From NCBI GenBank assembly GCA_030920305.1, contig JARLUB010000001.1, positions 248,001 through 312,000 on the forward strand: DNA of 64,000 nucleotides, written 5' to 3'. Source of the DNA: Eubacteriales bacterium SKADARSKE-1 (lineage in GTDB: Bacteria; Bacillota; Clostridia; Oscillospirales; Acutalibacteraceae). Each line of letters opens with the position of its first letter. The stretch's first letter is position 1. Below are positions 54,340-63,367 of the stretch, in pieces. A program made the position numbers and the translations under genes. The notes under the pieces were generated by a model, which was not told the DNA's origin, did not search any database, and was given only the letters and a program-made list of their open reading frames with translations.

Positions 54340-57300
54340 TCATAAGAAAATCTGTTCGTTTGTATAAAATAAATATAAAATACTTTGTTTAACGCCTGTA
54401 CTAGTGCACTTTGCTAAGGCTTTTTTATATAATTCAAGTTGTTTTTTATAGAGATTAATTATTTCATGATGTGAATTTATTTTATTTGTTTTATAGTCAA
54501 CCAAAACAAACTCATTATCTTCTAAGAAAAGACAATCTACAGTTCCATTTAAGATGATTTTTTGGTCTAAGAAATTATTAGGTAAGTTATTATCATATTC
54601 TTTAGGAGATAAGGCGGTTGTGAATTTGTATTCCCGCAAAACCTTACTTGATTTTAGTATTCTTTCCATTAATTTGCTTTTTAAAAGTTGTTCTAATTTT
54701 TGTTTATCAATACATTCTGCTTGTTCTTTTTTTAAAAAACCCTTGCTTATTAAATCTTCTATGTGAGCTGGTAAGTCATTTTGTGCTTTTTTATAGTCAG
54801 CAAACTGCATGAAAGTATGAAAGGCGGTACCCTTCTCAGATGGGCTAAATTTTTTACCTGTTATAAATGTAGGCTTTTTGAAGTTAATAATCCTTTTGTC
54901 TTTTTGTTTTATAATATCTGTTACAGAAAGCTTGCAAGGAATATTAGATAGCCCTTCTAAAGGATATTTGTAGTTTATTTTTTTAGTTATTTTATTTAAT
55001 AACTCTTTATCAGGTTCAATCGGAACTTCTTCTTTAACTATTTCTGTGTTCTCCAAAATTTCTTTTGGTTCAGCAATTTCTATACTCCATAAATTATCAT
55101 CATTTAATGTTAAGCCAGGTAAAGTACCGGCAAGAGTCCTCAAGTTTCCTCCACTTGGGTGTTTTAGCGCACAAGATAAAATCCAGTCAGAAAAGCTAGT
55201 GGCTTCTTTTACCGTATAAGGTGCAATGGCTGTTTGTTCTGTAAGGCCAAGGCTTAAGCGGTTTAATTCTTTTTGTGGATTTTTTAAAGTTGTTACCATA
55301 ATTAGTTTTTCGCGTGCTCTGGTTAAGGCTACATATAAAACGCGAAGCTCTTCAGATAAACTATCTGTTTCTAAAGTTAATTTTACAGCCTCTCTTTGTA
55401 AGGTGCTGTAGCGGCATAAGCGCTCATTATCAAAAAGTTTTATGCCAATACCTAAAGACGGGTGAAGCAAAATGTCATCTTTGTCTTTATTAAATTGCCT
55501 TGAACAGTTTGCCATTATGCATATTGGAAATTCAAGGCCTTTAGAGCGGTGAATACTCATTATTTTAACAGTATTCTCAGCACTAGCAGTGGCAGGAATA
55601 GCTAAGTCTGCGTTTTGCTTGATTAAATTATCAATAAAACCAATAAAATCACAAAGAAACGAACTAGAAGAGGTTTCATAATTTTTTGCATATTCCAAAA
55701 ACAAATAGAGGTTATTGAGTTTTGTTTGACCATCAGGCAAAACCTGTACAATATTAGGATATTCGGTGTTTTCATATATATAACTTATAAATTTGCTAAT
55801 AGACATAATGCTTGACATCTTGCGAAAATTTTCAAGCTCAAATAAAAAATCCTCACATTTTTTGTTTCCATTAGCGCTGGCCTTTTTAATTGCCATATAA
55901 ATTGGCTTTTCTTTATCAATTATACGAATTTTAACAATTTCATCTAAAGTAAAATTTTCTATTGGGCTTAAAAGAACCGATAAAATTGAAATATCATCAA
56001 TAGGGTTATTAATAATTTTTAAAAGAGAAATAATAATTTTTATTTCTGAAGTGCTTAAAAAAGGTCTGTTAATATCAGAAAAAGCGGGAACTCCACATTT
56101 TTTCATTTCTTCTGCAAAAACTTCAGCGTGACGGCTAGTGCTCCTTAAAAGCACACAAAAATCACCATAGGTCACTGAACGCATTTCATTACCAGATTGT
56201 ATTTTATATTCATCTTTTATCATTTTGCAGATAAGCTCTGAAATATACCTTGCTTCAACAATATCAATATCTTTTTCATCTGATTCAGATAAATCAATTA
56301 TTTTAAGCTCAGTATCGGGCTCATCTTTTTGAAAAAATTTAGCTCCAGGTTTTAGCTCTTCATCCTTTGTATAGTCCATATCGCCAAGCGACTTTGACAT
56401 TAATTGATGAAATATAAAGTTAACTGAACTTAAAACACCGCTGCGGCTTCTAAAGTTCTTGTCTAAAATGATTTTAGATGGATAATTATCTTTTACCGGG
56501 TCGTAATTTTCGTAGCTTTCTTTTCGTCGCAAGAATATTTCCGGCATAGCTTGACGAAACCTATAAATACTTTGCTTTACGTCACCAACCATAAAAAAGT
56601 TGCTTTCATTATTTGAAACTGCTCTAAATATCATATCTTGAGCTTCGTTTGTGTCTTGATATTCGTCTACCATAACTTGTTGGAACTTTTCACAAAGTTC
56701 CAACGCTTCGGCAGTTTTTTCAAACCCAGAAGCCGTTGGCTTCACCAGAAGTTTTAGCGCTAAATGCTCTAAGTCGCCAAAATCAACCAGGTTTTTGATT
56801 GATTTTAAATGATCAAATTTTTCAGAAAAAAGTTCAATAACAGAAAAAAGTTCTTGAACAATAGGCTTTAACTTTTCGGTATCTTTTTTACATTCATTTT
56901 CAGTAGTGATAAAAAAATGGTTTAACTTTTTAAAGATGTCTTTTACTTCTTGGCGGTTTGCCATTATTTTTAATTTTATTGGGTCGTCAGAAAAGCCAGT
57001 TAATCTTTTTAAAGTTGGCAATTTAAATACGTGTATAGAATTAGAAATTTCATCCCAGCTGCCACTTGTCAAAGTATTTTGAATTTCGTTGAGCATTAAT
57101 AAATCATTATTTAGCGTAGGTTTATATGCGTTTTCAAAAGCTTCGTCTTCACCAGTTAAAAAAATTGCATATTTAATTAATTCAATGCAGTGGTTAATGG
57201 CACTTTTTGCATGGGTTATTAAAGTTTTTCCAAAAACAGTATCCTTTACAGGAACATTGGCATTATACATATTAAGTTTATCGTTTAACCACTTTTTAGG

Positions 57301-57864
57301 AAAAGGATGTGACCGAACAAATTCATATAGCAAATTTATTATATCTATGAGCTTTGAATCATTTCGGCCACGACTAAAAGCTTCAACCAAAGTTAAAAAT
57401 TGTTTGCTGTTAAATGCATACTTTTCTTCCAGTACTTCATTGATAGCCTTACTTTTTAAAAGCAATATTTCGTTTGAATCTGCAATTTTAAAATCAGGAG
57501 ATATATTTAATTTGAAAAAGTTTTCTCTAATTAAATCACTACAAAAACTATGTATAGTGCTAATATGGGAATTTTTCAGTAAAAGTTGCTGCCGCTTTAA
57601 ATTTTCATCAAGCGGATTTATTAAAAGAAGCTCAGAAATTCTAGAGCTAATTCGGCTTTTCATTTCAGCAGCTGCCGCATTAGTAAATGTAACTACCAAA
57701 AGTTTATCAGCATCAACCGGGTTTTCTTTATCTGTTAAGCTTTCAATTACTCGCTGAACTAAAACAGCTGTTTTACCAGAACCTGCAGCGGCTGAAACTA
57801 AAATAGATCCTTTGCGCGAATTTATTGCTGCTGCTTGGTTTTCTGTCCATTTACGAGTAGCCAT
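54340..57864 (-). CDS. addA: ATP-dependent helicase/nuclease subunit A
   Basis: A 1174-residue AddA. The UvrD-type helicase motifs are SAAAGSGKTAVLVQRV (Walker A), VDEYQDTN (motif II), MVGDVKQSIYRFRQAMP and the motif VI region YVALTRAREKLI. The C-terminal RecB-type nuclease has GTAFHTFMQF and FVLVDYKTNK (catalytic Asp and Lys). With AddB it processes double-strand breaks for RecA loading at Chi-like sites. It starts 3 bases after the addB stop, so the subunits are translationally coupled. Confidence 0.95.
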   Translation of the reverse strand: MATRKWTENQAAAINSRKGSILVSAAAGSGKTAVLVQRVIESLTDKENPVDADKLLVVTFTNAAAAEMKSRISSRISELLLINPLDENLKRQQLLLKNSHISTIHSFCSDLIRENFFKLNISPDFKIADSNEILLLKSKAINEVLEEKYAFNSKQFLTLVEAFSRGRNDSKLIDIINLLYEFVRSHPFPKKWLNDKLNMYNANVPVKDTVFGKTLITHAKSAINHCIELIKYAIFLTGEDEAFENAYKPTLNNDLLMLNEIQNTLTSGSWDEISNSIHVFKLPTLKRLTGFSDDPIKLKIMANRQEVKDIFKKLNHFFITTENECKKDTEKLKPIVQELFSVIELFSEKFDHLKSIKNLVDFGDLEHLALKLLVKPTASGFEKTAEALELCEKFQQVMVDEYQDTNEAQDMIFRAVSNNESNFFMVGDVKQSIYRFRQAMPEIFLRRKESYENYDPVKDNYPSKIILDKNFRSRSGVLSSVNFIFHQLMSKSLGDMDYTKDEELKPGAKFFQKDEPDTELKIIDLSESDEKDIDIVEARYISELICKMIKDEYKIQSGNEMRSVTYGDFCVLLRSTSRHAEVFAEEMKKCGVPAFSDINRPFLSTSEIKIIISLLKIINNPIDDISILSVLLSPIENFTLDEIVKIRIIDKEKPIYMAIKKASANGNKKCEDFLFELENFRKMSSIMSISKFISYIYENTEYPNIVQVLPDGQTKLNNLYLFLEYAKNYETSSSSFLCDFIGFIDNLIKQNADLAIPATASAENTVKIMSIHRSKGLEFPICIMANCSRQFNKDKDDILLHPSLGIGIKLFDNERLCRYSTLQREAVKLTLETDSLSEELRVLYVALTRAREKLIMVTTLKNPQKELNRLSLGLTEQTAIAPYTVKEATSFSDWILSCALKHPSGGNLRTLAGTLPGLTLNDDNLWSIEIAEPKEILENTEIVKEEVPIEPDKELLNKITKKINYKYPLEGLSNIPCKLSVTDIIKQKDKRIINFKKPTFITGKKFSPSEKGTAFHTFMQFADYKKAQNDLPAHIEDLISKGFLKKEQAECIDKQKLEQLLKSKLMERILKSSKVLREYKFTTALSPKEYDNNLPNNFLDQKIILNGTVDCLFLEDNEFVLVDYKTNKINSHHEIINLYKKQLELYKKALAKCTSTGVKQSILYLFYTNEQIFL

Positions 57865-57867
57865 AAT

Positions 57868-60800
57868 TTATAACCTCCTATCTTTTAAAATTTCTTCAAA
57901 GAAAGCGTCATGTTCAACCGTCTTTATTTCTCTTGAATTATTTTCACCCATAAAGCCGCAGATTGACGAATATTCACAATAAGTGCAGGCATCATATTCA
58001 CCTTTAGCCGGCATAGGTGATATTTCCCCGTCTTTTAAAGCCGTAGCCATAGAAATAACAAGGTTTTCGGTATAATTTAAAATAGAGTCCATTTGAAAAG
58101 TGGTTACAAGCGAGTCGCTCTTTTTAGGAACATCATCTTTCATTACAACAGGAATAAATTCACCTTTGGCTTCTTTTTCCATGCCATAAATAATTTCAGG
58201 CGAATTTAAAATAAGTCCATTCATTCGAAGCTTTTTTGATTTTTGATCTTTAATTTTATTGTCTGGGATGTCTCTATCGGCTGAAACAGTTGGTTTTTGT
58301 GCGGGCATATATAATATTCCTGCCGGAATATTTTTGCTACCGCTTTCTTCACTGCTTTTTAAAATTGCCAATAAATATAAAATCATTTGAATGTTTAAAC
58401 CATATAAAACGTCAAAAAGCTTAAATTCCTTTGTCCCAGTTTTATAGTCAACTATTCTAATATAATTTTTAAAATCCCTTTTCATTATGTCAACCCGATC
58501 TATTTTTCCTATAACTTCAACAGATGAGTTATCGGGTAAGTTTAAAACAAGTGGCTTAATTTTGCCGTTTTCAGAAATGGAAAGTTCAAAAGCAGTTGCG
58601 GCAAAATCACTTTGAGATAATTCTTTTGCTATATGAAAAATTAAGGGGCAGGCGGTTTTTATAACATTTGAAAAAAGATATTTAGAGCGAGGTGTTTCAT
58701 CTTGTTGTGAAACAAATTTTGTTTGAGCATAAATATTTAAAAGCTTTTCTATTTTATTTTCTAACTCATCTTTTGAAAATGATAAAATTTTTGAAGCTTT
58801 ATATTGAGACAATATTTTTTCTAAAATAAAGTGCATTAATTTACCATATTCTAAAGCATCAAACTTTGCTGGTTTTAATGGTTTAGCGTAAAGGCCATAC
58901 TTGCAAAAAAATTGGAAAGGGCAAAGATAATATTTTTCAATTTGTGAAGCAGAAAGTCTTAAAGTTTTGCCAAAAAGATTTTTAGCTGTTTGGATGTCTT
59001 GAAAATGAATAGGTTTGTTTAATGCTACTTTTTCTAACTTTTTAATTTTTTCTGTATAACTTGGTTTCTCGCTTAAATAATGTTTTAATGTCTCAGAAAA
59101 TAAAGATTTTTCAGAGGCATGCCTTATATATGTATTAAGCGCTTCTTCTTCAGAGAAAATTTCATCATACATATTGTAGGAATAATCAGCTAGTATTTTT
59201 ATATTTGGAAATGTGGAACATATTTTTTCAATAATTTCAGATGGTAAATTAGTTTCACCCATTGGCTGCGATGTTGCCCAGGAAATGTAAAGATTTTCTT
59301 GTGTTGAAGTTATAGCTTTATAAGAGCGAAATTGTTCTTTTATAATAAGCTCTTTTGCTGATTTAAAAAGGCCAGGATTTAAGGCGTTTAATTTTTCTAT
59401 TTCTTCAGTTGTAAAAATACTTTCTGGCATTGAATAGTTCGGGAAATTTTTATCTGTGCAGCCACAAAGAAATATAGCTTTTGGATTTTCTGTGTTTATT
59501 TTATCTACAGTTCCAATATATACTTCATCAAGCTTTTTAGCAGAAGAAACGATTTGCTGCGAGCTTAAAAGATTTAATAAATCTTTATATTTTTGTGGTG
59601 TCATAGGTGTATTATCTAAAAGATTTACTATTTGATCAAAAGTATCCATTAGCAAGTCCCATGATTTTGCAAGGCTATTTGCTAGATCTTCATACTTGTT
59701 TTTTTGAAGGTCTTCTACGAAGTTTTTTAAGTATAGGCCAACATTTAAATTTTCTAAAAGCTCATATATTGCTTTTGTGATAGTTTTTGCATCTGTATTT
59801 TTAATGATATTTGAAAATTTCAAAAGTGGCGCCATAACTTTTTCTCGCAGAATGTTAAGGCTTTTAAGAATTTCTACATCAGAGTCCTTAATGCTTTCGC
59901 AAAGCCCTTTAGGGTTTGAAACAAAATCTTTTTTCCAAGTTTCTCCGGTTATACTCCAAAGCATAATATAGTTTTCTAAATTGGAAGTTTCATCTATTGT
60001 AAGATTGGTTAAGCCTGTTTTTAAATATTTAAATATACAGTCAGACGAAAAATCTGTATTTACTACATCAAATGCAGACAGAACTAAATTTATGATTAGA
60101 CTTGGGTTTGGTGCTTTTTCATTAATAAAATGAGGGATACCATGCTCTTTTATGGCTGTACTAAGCATATGAATATTTTCTTTTTCGCAAGAAATTATAG
60201 AAAGGTCACTATAGCGGTAGTTATTTTCAAATACAAGTTTTTTAATGGCTTTTGCTATAAAGCTAGCTTCCTCATAAATATCTTTAGCATTATATATTAA
60301 AACATCGTCAGGAATTTCATTAAAACACTTTTTATCGGAACTGAAAATATTAGCTTCAAGATTTTTGAGGCCTTGTTTTTTAAAGCGATATATAGTTGGT
60401 AAAAACAAAGGTTTTTCTATTGTAATATTATTTTTTTTTGCTATATTTAAAATGCTTGAAACTGTTTTATTTGAAGTTGAAAAAAGCTCTGAATTTTCAT
60501 TATCAGTACAAATAGAAATAAAAATGTTACTGTTTTGGCCTATAAGTTTTTCAAGCACTAAAAGTTCTTGTGCTGAAAATTCAAAAAAGCCATCAATCAT
60601 TATAGTATAGTCATTAAAAATTTCATTTTCAGATAACGCTTTGCTAAGTCTAGTTAGATTATCTAAAGGGTCTAAAAAGGTATTTCCAAGAAGTTTGTTA
60701 TAAGCATTTAAAATGAGGATAATTTCTTTTAACTTAGTTTTCAGCGTATTTTCAGGCAAACTATTTTCCATTTTAGAAAGCTGGTCTAAGTTTATGTTAT

Positions 60801-61188
60801 TATTTTTAAAATCAACAAGAGTGGAAATCGTTAAATTAATAAATTCAGGTTTAGATGCAAAATTTTTATAAAGAACTAATTTTTCTTTAATAGAATCAAT
60901 AGCAAGATGCATTAAAAGAATTCTTTCGCTATTATTTATTATTTTCCCTGGACTTTTCCCAACCCTTTCAAAGACAAAATCAGAAAGAGTTTTAAAACTC
61001 ATAATTTTAACTTTGTTATTTAAATTTTCACCAACTAAATTAAATATAGCTTTTTCATTTTCAAATAAGGACTCGTGTGGAACTATTAAAATTACATTTT
61101 CCTCTTTACTTTTTAGCTTCTGTGAAATTAAATTTCTGATATAATAAGTCTTACCTGAACCAGATCGGCCTAATATTAATTTTAGCAA
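57868..61188 (-). CDS. addB: ATP-dependent helicase/nuclease subunit B
   Basis: A 1106-residue AddB starting at TTG 61188 behind AGAGGTGA. It has an N-terminal Walker A (GRSGSGKTYYIRN) and a C-terminal nuclease domain (EYGKLMHFILEKI, RIVDYKTGTKEF). The four iron-sulfur cysteines are placed as in the family: one in YYLCPFQFFC and three in ACTYCEYSSIC. Together with AddA it forms the Firmicutes counterpart of RecBCD. The order addB-addA is the usual one. Confidence 0.95.
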   Translation of the reverse strand: MLKLILGRSGSGKTYYIRNLISQKLKSKEENVILIVPHESLFENEKAIFNLVGENLNNKVKIMSFKTLSDFVFERVGKSPGKIINNSERILLMHLAIDSIKEKLVLYKNFASKPEFINLTISTLVDFKNNNINLDQLSKMENSLPENTLKTKLKEIILILNAYNKLLGNTFLDPLDNLTRLSKALSENEIFNDYTIMIDGFFEFSAQELLVLEKLIGQNSNIFISICTDNENSELFSTSNKTVSSILNIAKKNNITIEKPLFLPTIYRFKKQGLKNLEANIFSSDKKCFNEIPDDVLIYNAKDIYEEASFIAKAIKKLVFENNYRYSDLSIISCEKENIHMLSTAIKEHGIPHFINEKAPNPSLIINLVLSAFDVVNTDFSSDCIFKYLKTGLTNLTIDETSNLENYIMLWSITGETWKKDFVSNPKGLCESIKDSDVEILKSLNILREKVMAPLLKFSNIIKNTDAKTITKAIYELLENLNVGLYLKNFVEDLQKNKYEDLANSLAKSWDLLMDTFDQIVNLLDNTPMTPQKYKDLLNLLSSQQIVSSAKKLDEVYIGTVDKINTENPKAIFLCGCTDKNFPNYSMPESIFTTEEIEKLNALNPGLFKSAKELIIKEQFRSYKAITSTQENLYISWATSQPMGETNLPSEIIEKICSTFPNIKILADYSYNMYDEIFSEEEALNTYIRHASEKSLFSETLKHYLSEKPSYTEKIKKLEKVALNKPIHFQDIQTAKNLFGKTLRLSASQIEKYYLCPFQFFCKYGLYAKPLKPAKFDALEYGKLMHFILEKILSQYKASKILSFSKDELENKIEKLLNIYAQTKFVSQQDETPRSKYLFSNVIKTACPLIFHIAKELSQSDFAATAFELSISENGKIKPLVLNLPDNSSVEVIGKIDRVDIMKRDFKNYIRIVDYKTGTKEFKLFDVLYGLNIQMILYLLAILKSSEESGSKNIPAGILYMPAQKPTVSADRDIPDNKIKDQKSKKLRMNGLILNSPEIIYGMEKEAKGEFIPVVMKDDVPKKSDSLVTTFQMDSILNYTENLVISMATALKDGEISPMPAKGEYDACTYCEYSSICGFMGENNSREIKTVEHDAFFEEILKDRRL

Positions 61189-61300
61189 TATATCACCTCT
61201 TGTTTAATCCTGAAAATATTATAACATGGCATGACTTAAAATGCTCGAAAAAGAGCAACAAAAAATGTATAATAAGAAAGAATCTAAGAATTACAAAATA

Positions 61301-61356
61301 GTTGGTGGTGCTACCTTCAACAGCACCGATCGTCCGCACTATATCGCGCAGCCGAC
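61301..61356. repeat. GC-rich palindromic element upstream of rarA
   Basis: A 56-base stretch with about 59 percent GC inside an AT-rich gap of 206 bases. It can fold as GGTGCT/AGCACC (61307-61312 with 61322-61327) or alternatively GTTG/CAAC (61301-61304 with 61318-61321). A TATAAT at 61268-61273 just before it may be the rarA -10, which would put this element in the leader. I do not recognise it. Confidence 0.4.
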
Positions 61357-61394
61357 ACTAGTTAATTTTTTAAATTTTAAAAGGAGCAAAAGTT

Positions 61395-62657
61395 ATGGTA
61401 TCTCCTCTAGCAGATAGGTTAAGACCGCAAACAGTTGATGATATGGTTGGGCAAGAACATATACTTGGTAAAAATAAACTTTTAAGAAGGGTCATTGAAT
61501 CAGGCAATATTCCAAACATGATTTTTTATGGACCACCAGGAACCGGAAAAACAACGCTAGCAGGAATAATCTCAAAGAAAACTAATCGCACTTTGCATAA
61601 ACTCAACGCAACTAGCGCATCAACAGGCGACCTTAAAACAATTTTTTCACAAATAGATACATTTGCAGCACCGAATGGTATTCTTCTCTATTTAGATGAA
61701 ATCCAATATTTTAATAAAAAGCAGCAACAATCGCTTCTAGAGTTTATAGAAAGCGGCAAGGTAACATTAATAGCTTCTACTACAGAAAACCCATATTTTT
61801 ATATTTATAATGCACTGCTTAGTCGTGCCACTATATTTGAATTTAAATCGGTAGACAAAGATGATATAAAAAAAGCAATTTTTAAAGCGGCAGACTTTTT
61901 ATCTAATGAAAGCAATATAAAAATAAAAATTACTGATGAAGCTGCAGAACAAATTGCTAATATTTCAGGTGGGGATGTACGTCGTAGCTTAAACTTTTTA
62001 GAGTTGTGTGCTTTATCTACCATAGAAGAAGATGGACAAAAGGTTATAACCGTTAAGACAGTAGAGGAACTTTCAGCAAATGGCACTATGGTGCATGACA
62101 GGACCGGCGACAATCATTATGACTTACTTTCAGCGTTTCAAAAGTCTATGCGCGGTTCTGACCCAGATGCGTCAATTTATTACCTTGCAAGACTGCTTGA
62201 ATCCGGGGAACTTATTTCAGCTTGCAGACGGCTTTTAGTTTGCGCATGTGAAGATGTAGGTCTAGCGTACCCACAAATTATACCTATTGTAAAAGCAAGT
62301 GTAGATATTGCTTTTCAAGTCGGAATGCCGGAAGCTAGAATTCCTTTAGCGGATGCCGTTGTTTTGGTGGCACTTTCACCAAAATCAAATTCAGCATATC
62401 TTGCAGCAGATAGTGCCATAAAGGATATAAATTCAGGTAAAAATTATTCGGTGCCAAGGCATCTTCAAAATGTACACTGTGATAGCACAGAAGAAAAATT
62501 AAAAAAGGCTGATCATTATATATACCCACATGACTTTAAAAATCATTGGGTTAAACAAAGGTATCTTCCAGCTGAATTGAAAGACACAAAATATTATTCA
62601 TTTGGAGAAAATAAAACTGAGTTAGCATTTAAAAGTTATTGGGACAACTTAAAGTAG
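61395..62657 (+). CDS. rarA: Replication-associated recombination protein A (MgsA/RarA AAA+ ATPase)
   Basis: A 420-residue AAA+ protein with GPPGTGKTTLAGIIS (Walker A), LLYLDEIQYFNKKQQQ (Walker B), ASTTENPYF and the C-terminal tetramerisation and DNA-binding region (HYDLLSAFQKSMRGSDPDA, CEDVGLAYPQ). RarA acts at stalled replication forks and resembles clamp-loader subunits. AAAGGAGC precedes ATG 61395. It is divergent from addB. A structured terminator-like element follows at 62734. Confidence 0.93.
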   Translation: MVSPLADRLRPQTVDDMVGQEHILGKNKLLRRVIESGNIPNMIFYGPPGTGKTTLAGIISKKTNRTLHKLNATSASTGDLKTIFSQIDTFAAPNGILLYLDEIQYFNKKQQQSLLEFIESGKVTLIASTTENPYFYIYNALLSRATIFEFKSVDKDDIKKAIFKAADFLSNESNIKIKITDEAAEQIANISGGDVRRSLNFLELCALSTIEEDGQKVITVKTVEELSANGTMVHDRTGDNHYDLLSAFQKSMRGSDPDASIYYLARLLESGELISACRRLLVCACEDVGLAYPQIIPIVKASVDIAFQVGMPEARIPLADAVVLVALSPKSNSAYLAADSAIKDINSGKNYSVPRHLQNVHCDSTEEKLKKADHYIYPHDFKNHWVKQRYLPAELKDTKYYSFGENKTELAFKSYWDNLK

Positions 62658-62733
62658 AAGCGAATAGTGCGGCTATTTATAGTGAGTTTAAACTAGACTT
62701 TTTAAAGTAGCTTAGTTTATTAGTGAAATTGAG

Positions 62734-62802
62734 AAAAGTGTGAAAAATAGGTAACCTTAGCGATTGCTAAACGCGAAAAGTTAGCCTGTCACACTTTTAT
62801 TT
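62734..62802 (+). terminator. Structured RNA end after rarA
   Basis: Outer arms AAAAGTGTGA (62734-62743) and TCACACTTTT (62789-62798) pair perfectly over 10 bp. Inside are GGTAAC/GTTAGCC (one bulge) and the hairpin TTAGC-GATT-GCTAA (62757-62770). A T-rich tail follows. It may be just a large terminator, but the nested stems are more elaborate than the others here. Confidence 0.55.
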
Positions 62803-62875
62803 AGACTTGTATATGATGTATTGAATGGATTAAATCCATTCACAGCCGTAGTTGATATTGGCGGTGATAGGACAT

Positions 62876-63019
62876 ATGAATTGCTATTGCAGACAAGGAA
62901 AATGGGCTCTTGTTTTTGTATCGGGATTAACAATTTCATATTTATTTCCAGCATGCTTTATTATAAAATTGCTAGTTATAATACTTATTATTTTAGCAAT
63001 ATCCTTAATAAGGTGTTAA
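62876..63019 (+). CDS. 47-residue membrane peptide upstream of spoVM
   Basis: A short gene from ATG 62876 (AGGA 4 bases upstream) to TAA at 63019. The peptide starts MNCYCRQGKWALVFVSG and continues as two adjoining hydrophobic segments, ending SLIRC. Its cysteines are at both ends (Cys3, Cys5, the last residue and one in FPAC). The composition and the 19-base gap to spoVM suggest a small co-expressed membrane protein. An overlapping frame from 62821 has no ribosome site. I know similar small hydrophobic clostridial proteins only as hypothetical. Confidence 0.6.
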   Translation: MNCYCRQGKWALVFVSGLTISYLFPACFIIKLLVIILIILAISLIRC

Positions 63020-63038
63020 GAGATAGGGGGGCTTCATT

Positions 63039-63125
63039 ATGAAAGTAGTTGTTTTTAAGAGTCCCAAACTTTTAGGATTTTTTTTGCGACGAGCATTCAA
63101 AATAAAAAAAGAAAAAATATCATAA
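63039..63125 (+). CDS. spoVM: Stage V sporulation protein M (28 residues)
   Basis: A 28-residue peptide, MKVVVFKSPKLLGFFLRRAF then KIKKEKIS, too short for routine gene finding. It aligns with Bacillus SpoVM (MKFYTIKLPKFLGGIVRAML...): same Met-Lys start, Lys7, Pro9-Lys10, Leu12-Gly13 and a basic C-terminus. SpoVM is an amphipathic helix that recognises the convex forespore membrane and anchors SpoIVA for coat and cortex assembly. Proline 9, critical in Bacillus, is kept. GGGGGG lies 9 bases upstream, and a strong terminator follows directly. Confidence 0.88.
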   Translation: MKVVVFKSPKLLGFFLRRAFKIKKEKIS

Positions 63126-63161
63126 AAAACCGGTCTTCTGATTTCAGAAGACCGGTTTTTA
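63125..63161 (+). terminator. Terminator after spoVM
   Basis: AAAAACCGGTCTTCTGA and TCAGAAGACCGGTTTTT form a very long perfect stem ending in a T-tract, right after the spoVM stop codon. Confidence 0.93.
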
Positions 63162-63265
63162 CTATATATTAACATCTTAATGCAAAAATATTTTTGTCAG
63201 CAATTTTGAATATAATAAATAATAAGATTTACAAAATTCATAAAATTATACCAAATTAACTTTAT

Positions 63266-63311
63266 ATTTCTAATTTAGAAATGTAAAGTCTAAACCTTGT
63301 GATACTATAAT
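63266..63311 (+). promoter_or_regulatory. Promoter region of FWQ protein 3 with perfect palindrome
   Basis: ATTTCTAATTTAGAAAT (63266-63282) is a perfect palindrome with 8-base arms. It matches the elements before FWQ proteins 1 and 2 at nearly every position. A perfect TATAAT lies at 63306-63311. Spacing from palindrome centre to -10 is about 32 bases, against about 24 in the other two. Confidence 0.6.
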
Positions 63312-63367
63312 ATCATGTTTTATGTTTACATCACTTAATATTTAAAATTGCAAAGGAGAAAAAATAA

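Noticed and set aside
62821..63042. A 73-codon frame overlapping the 47-residue peptide
   Set aside because: It begins with TTG without a ribosome site and lies in a different frame from the better supported membrane peptide; its start falls in a short inverted repeat.
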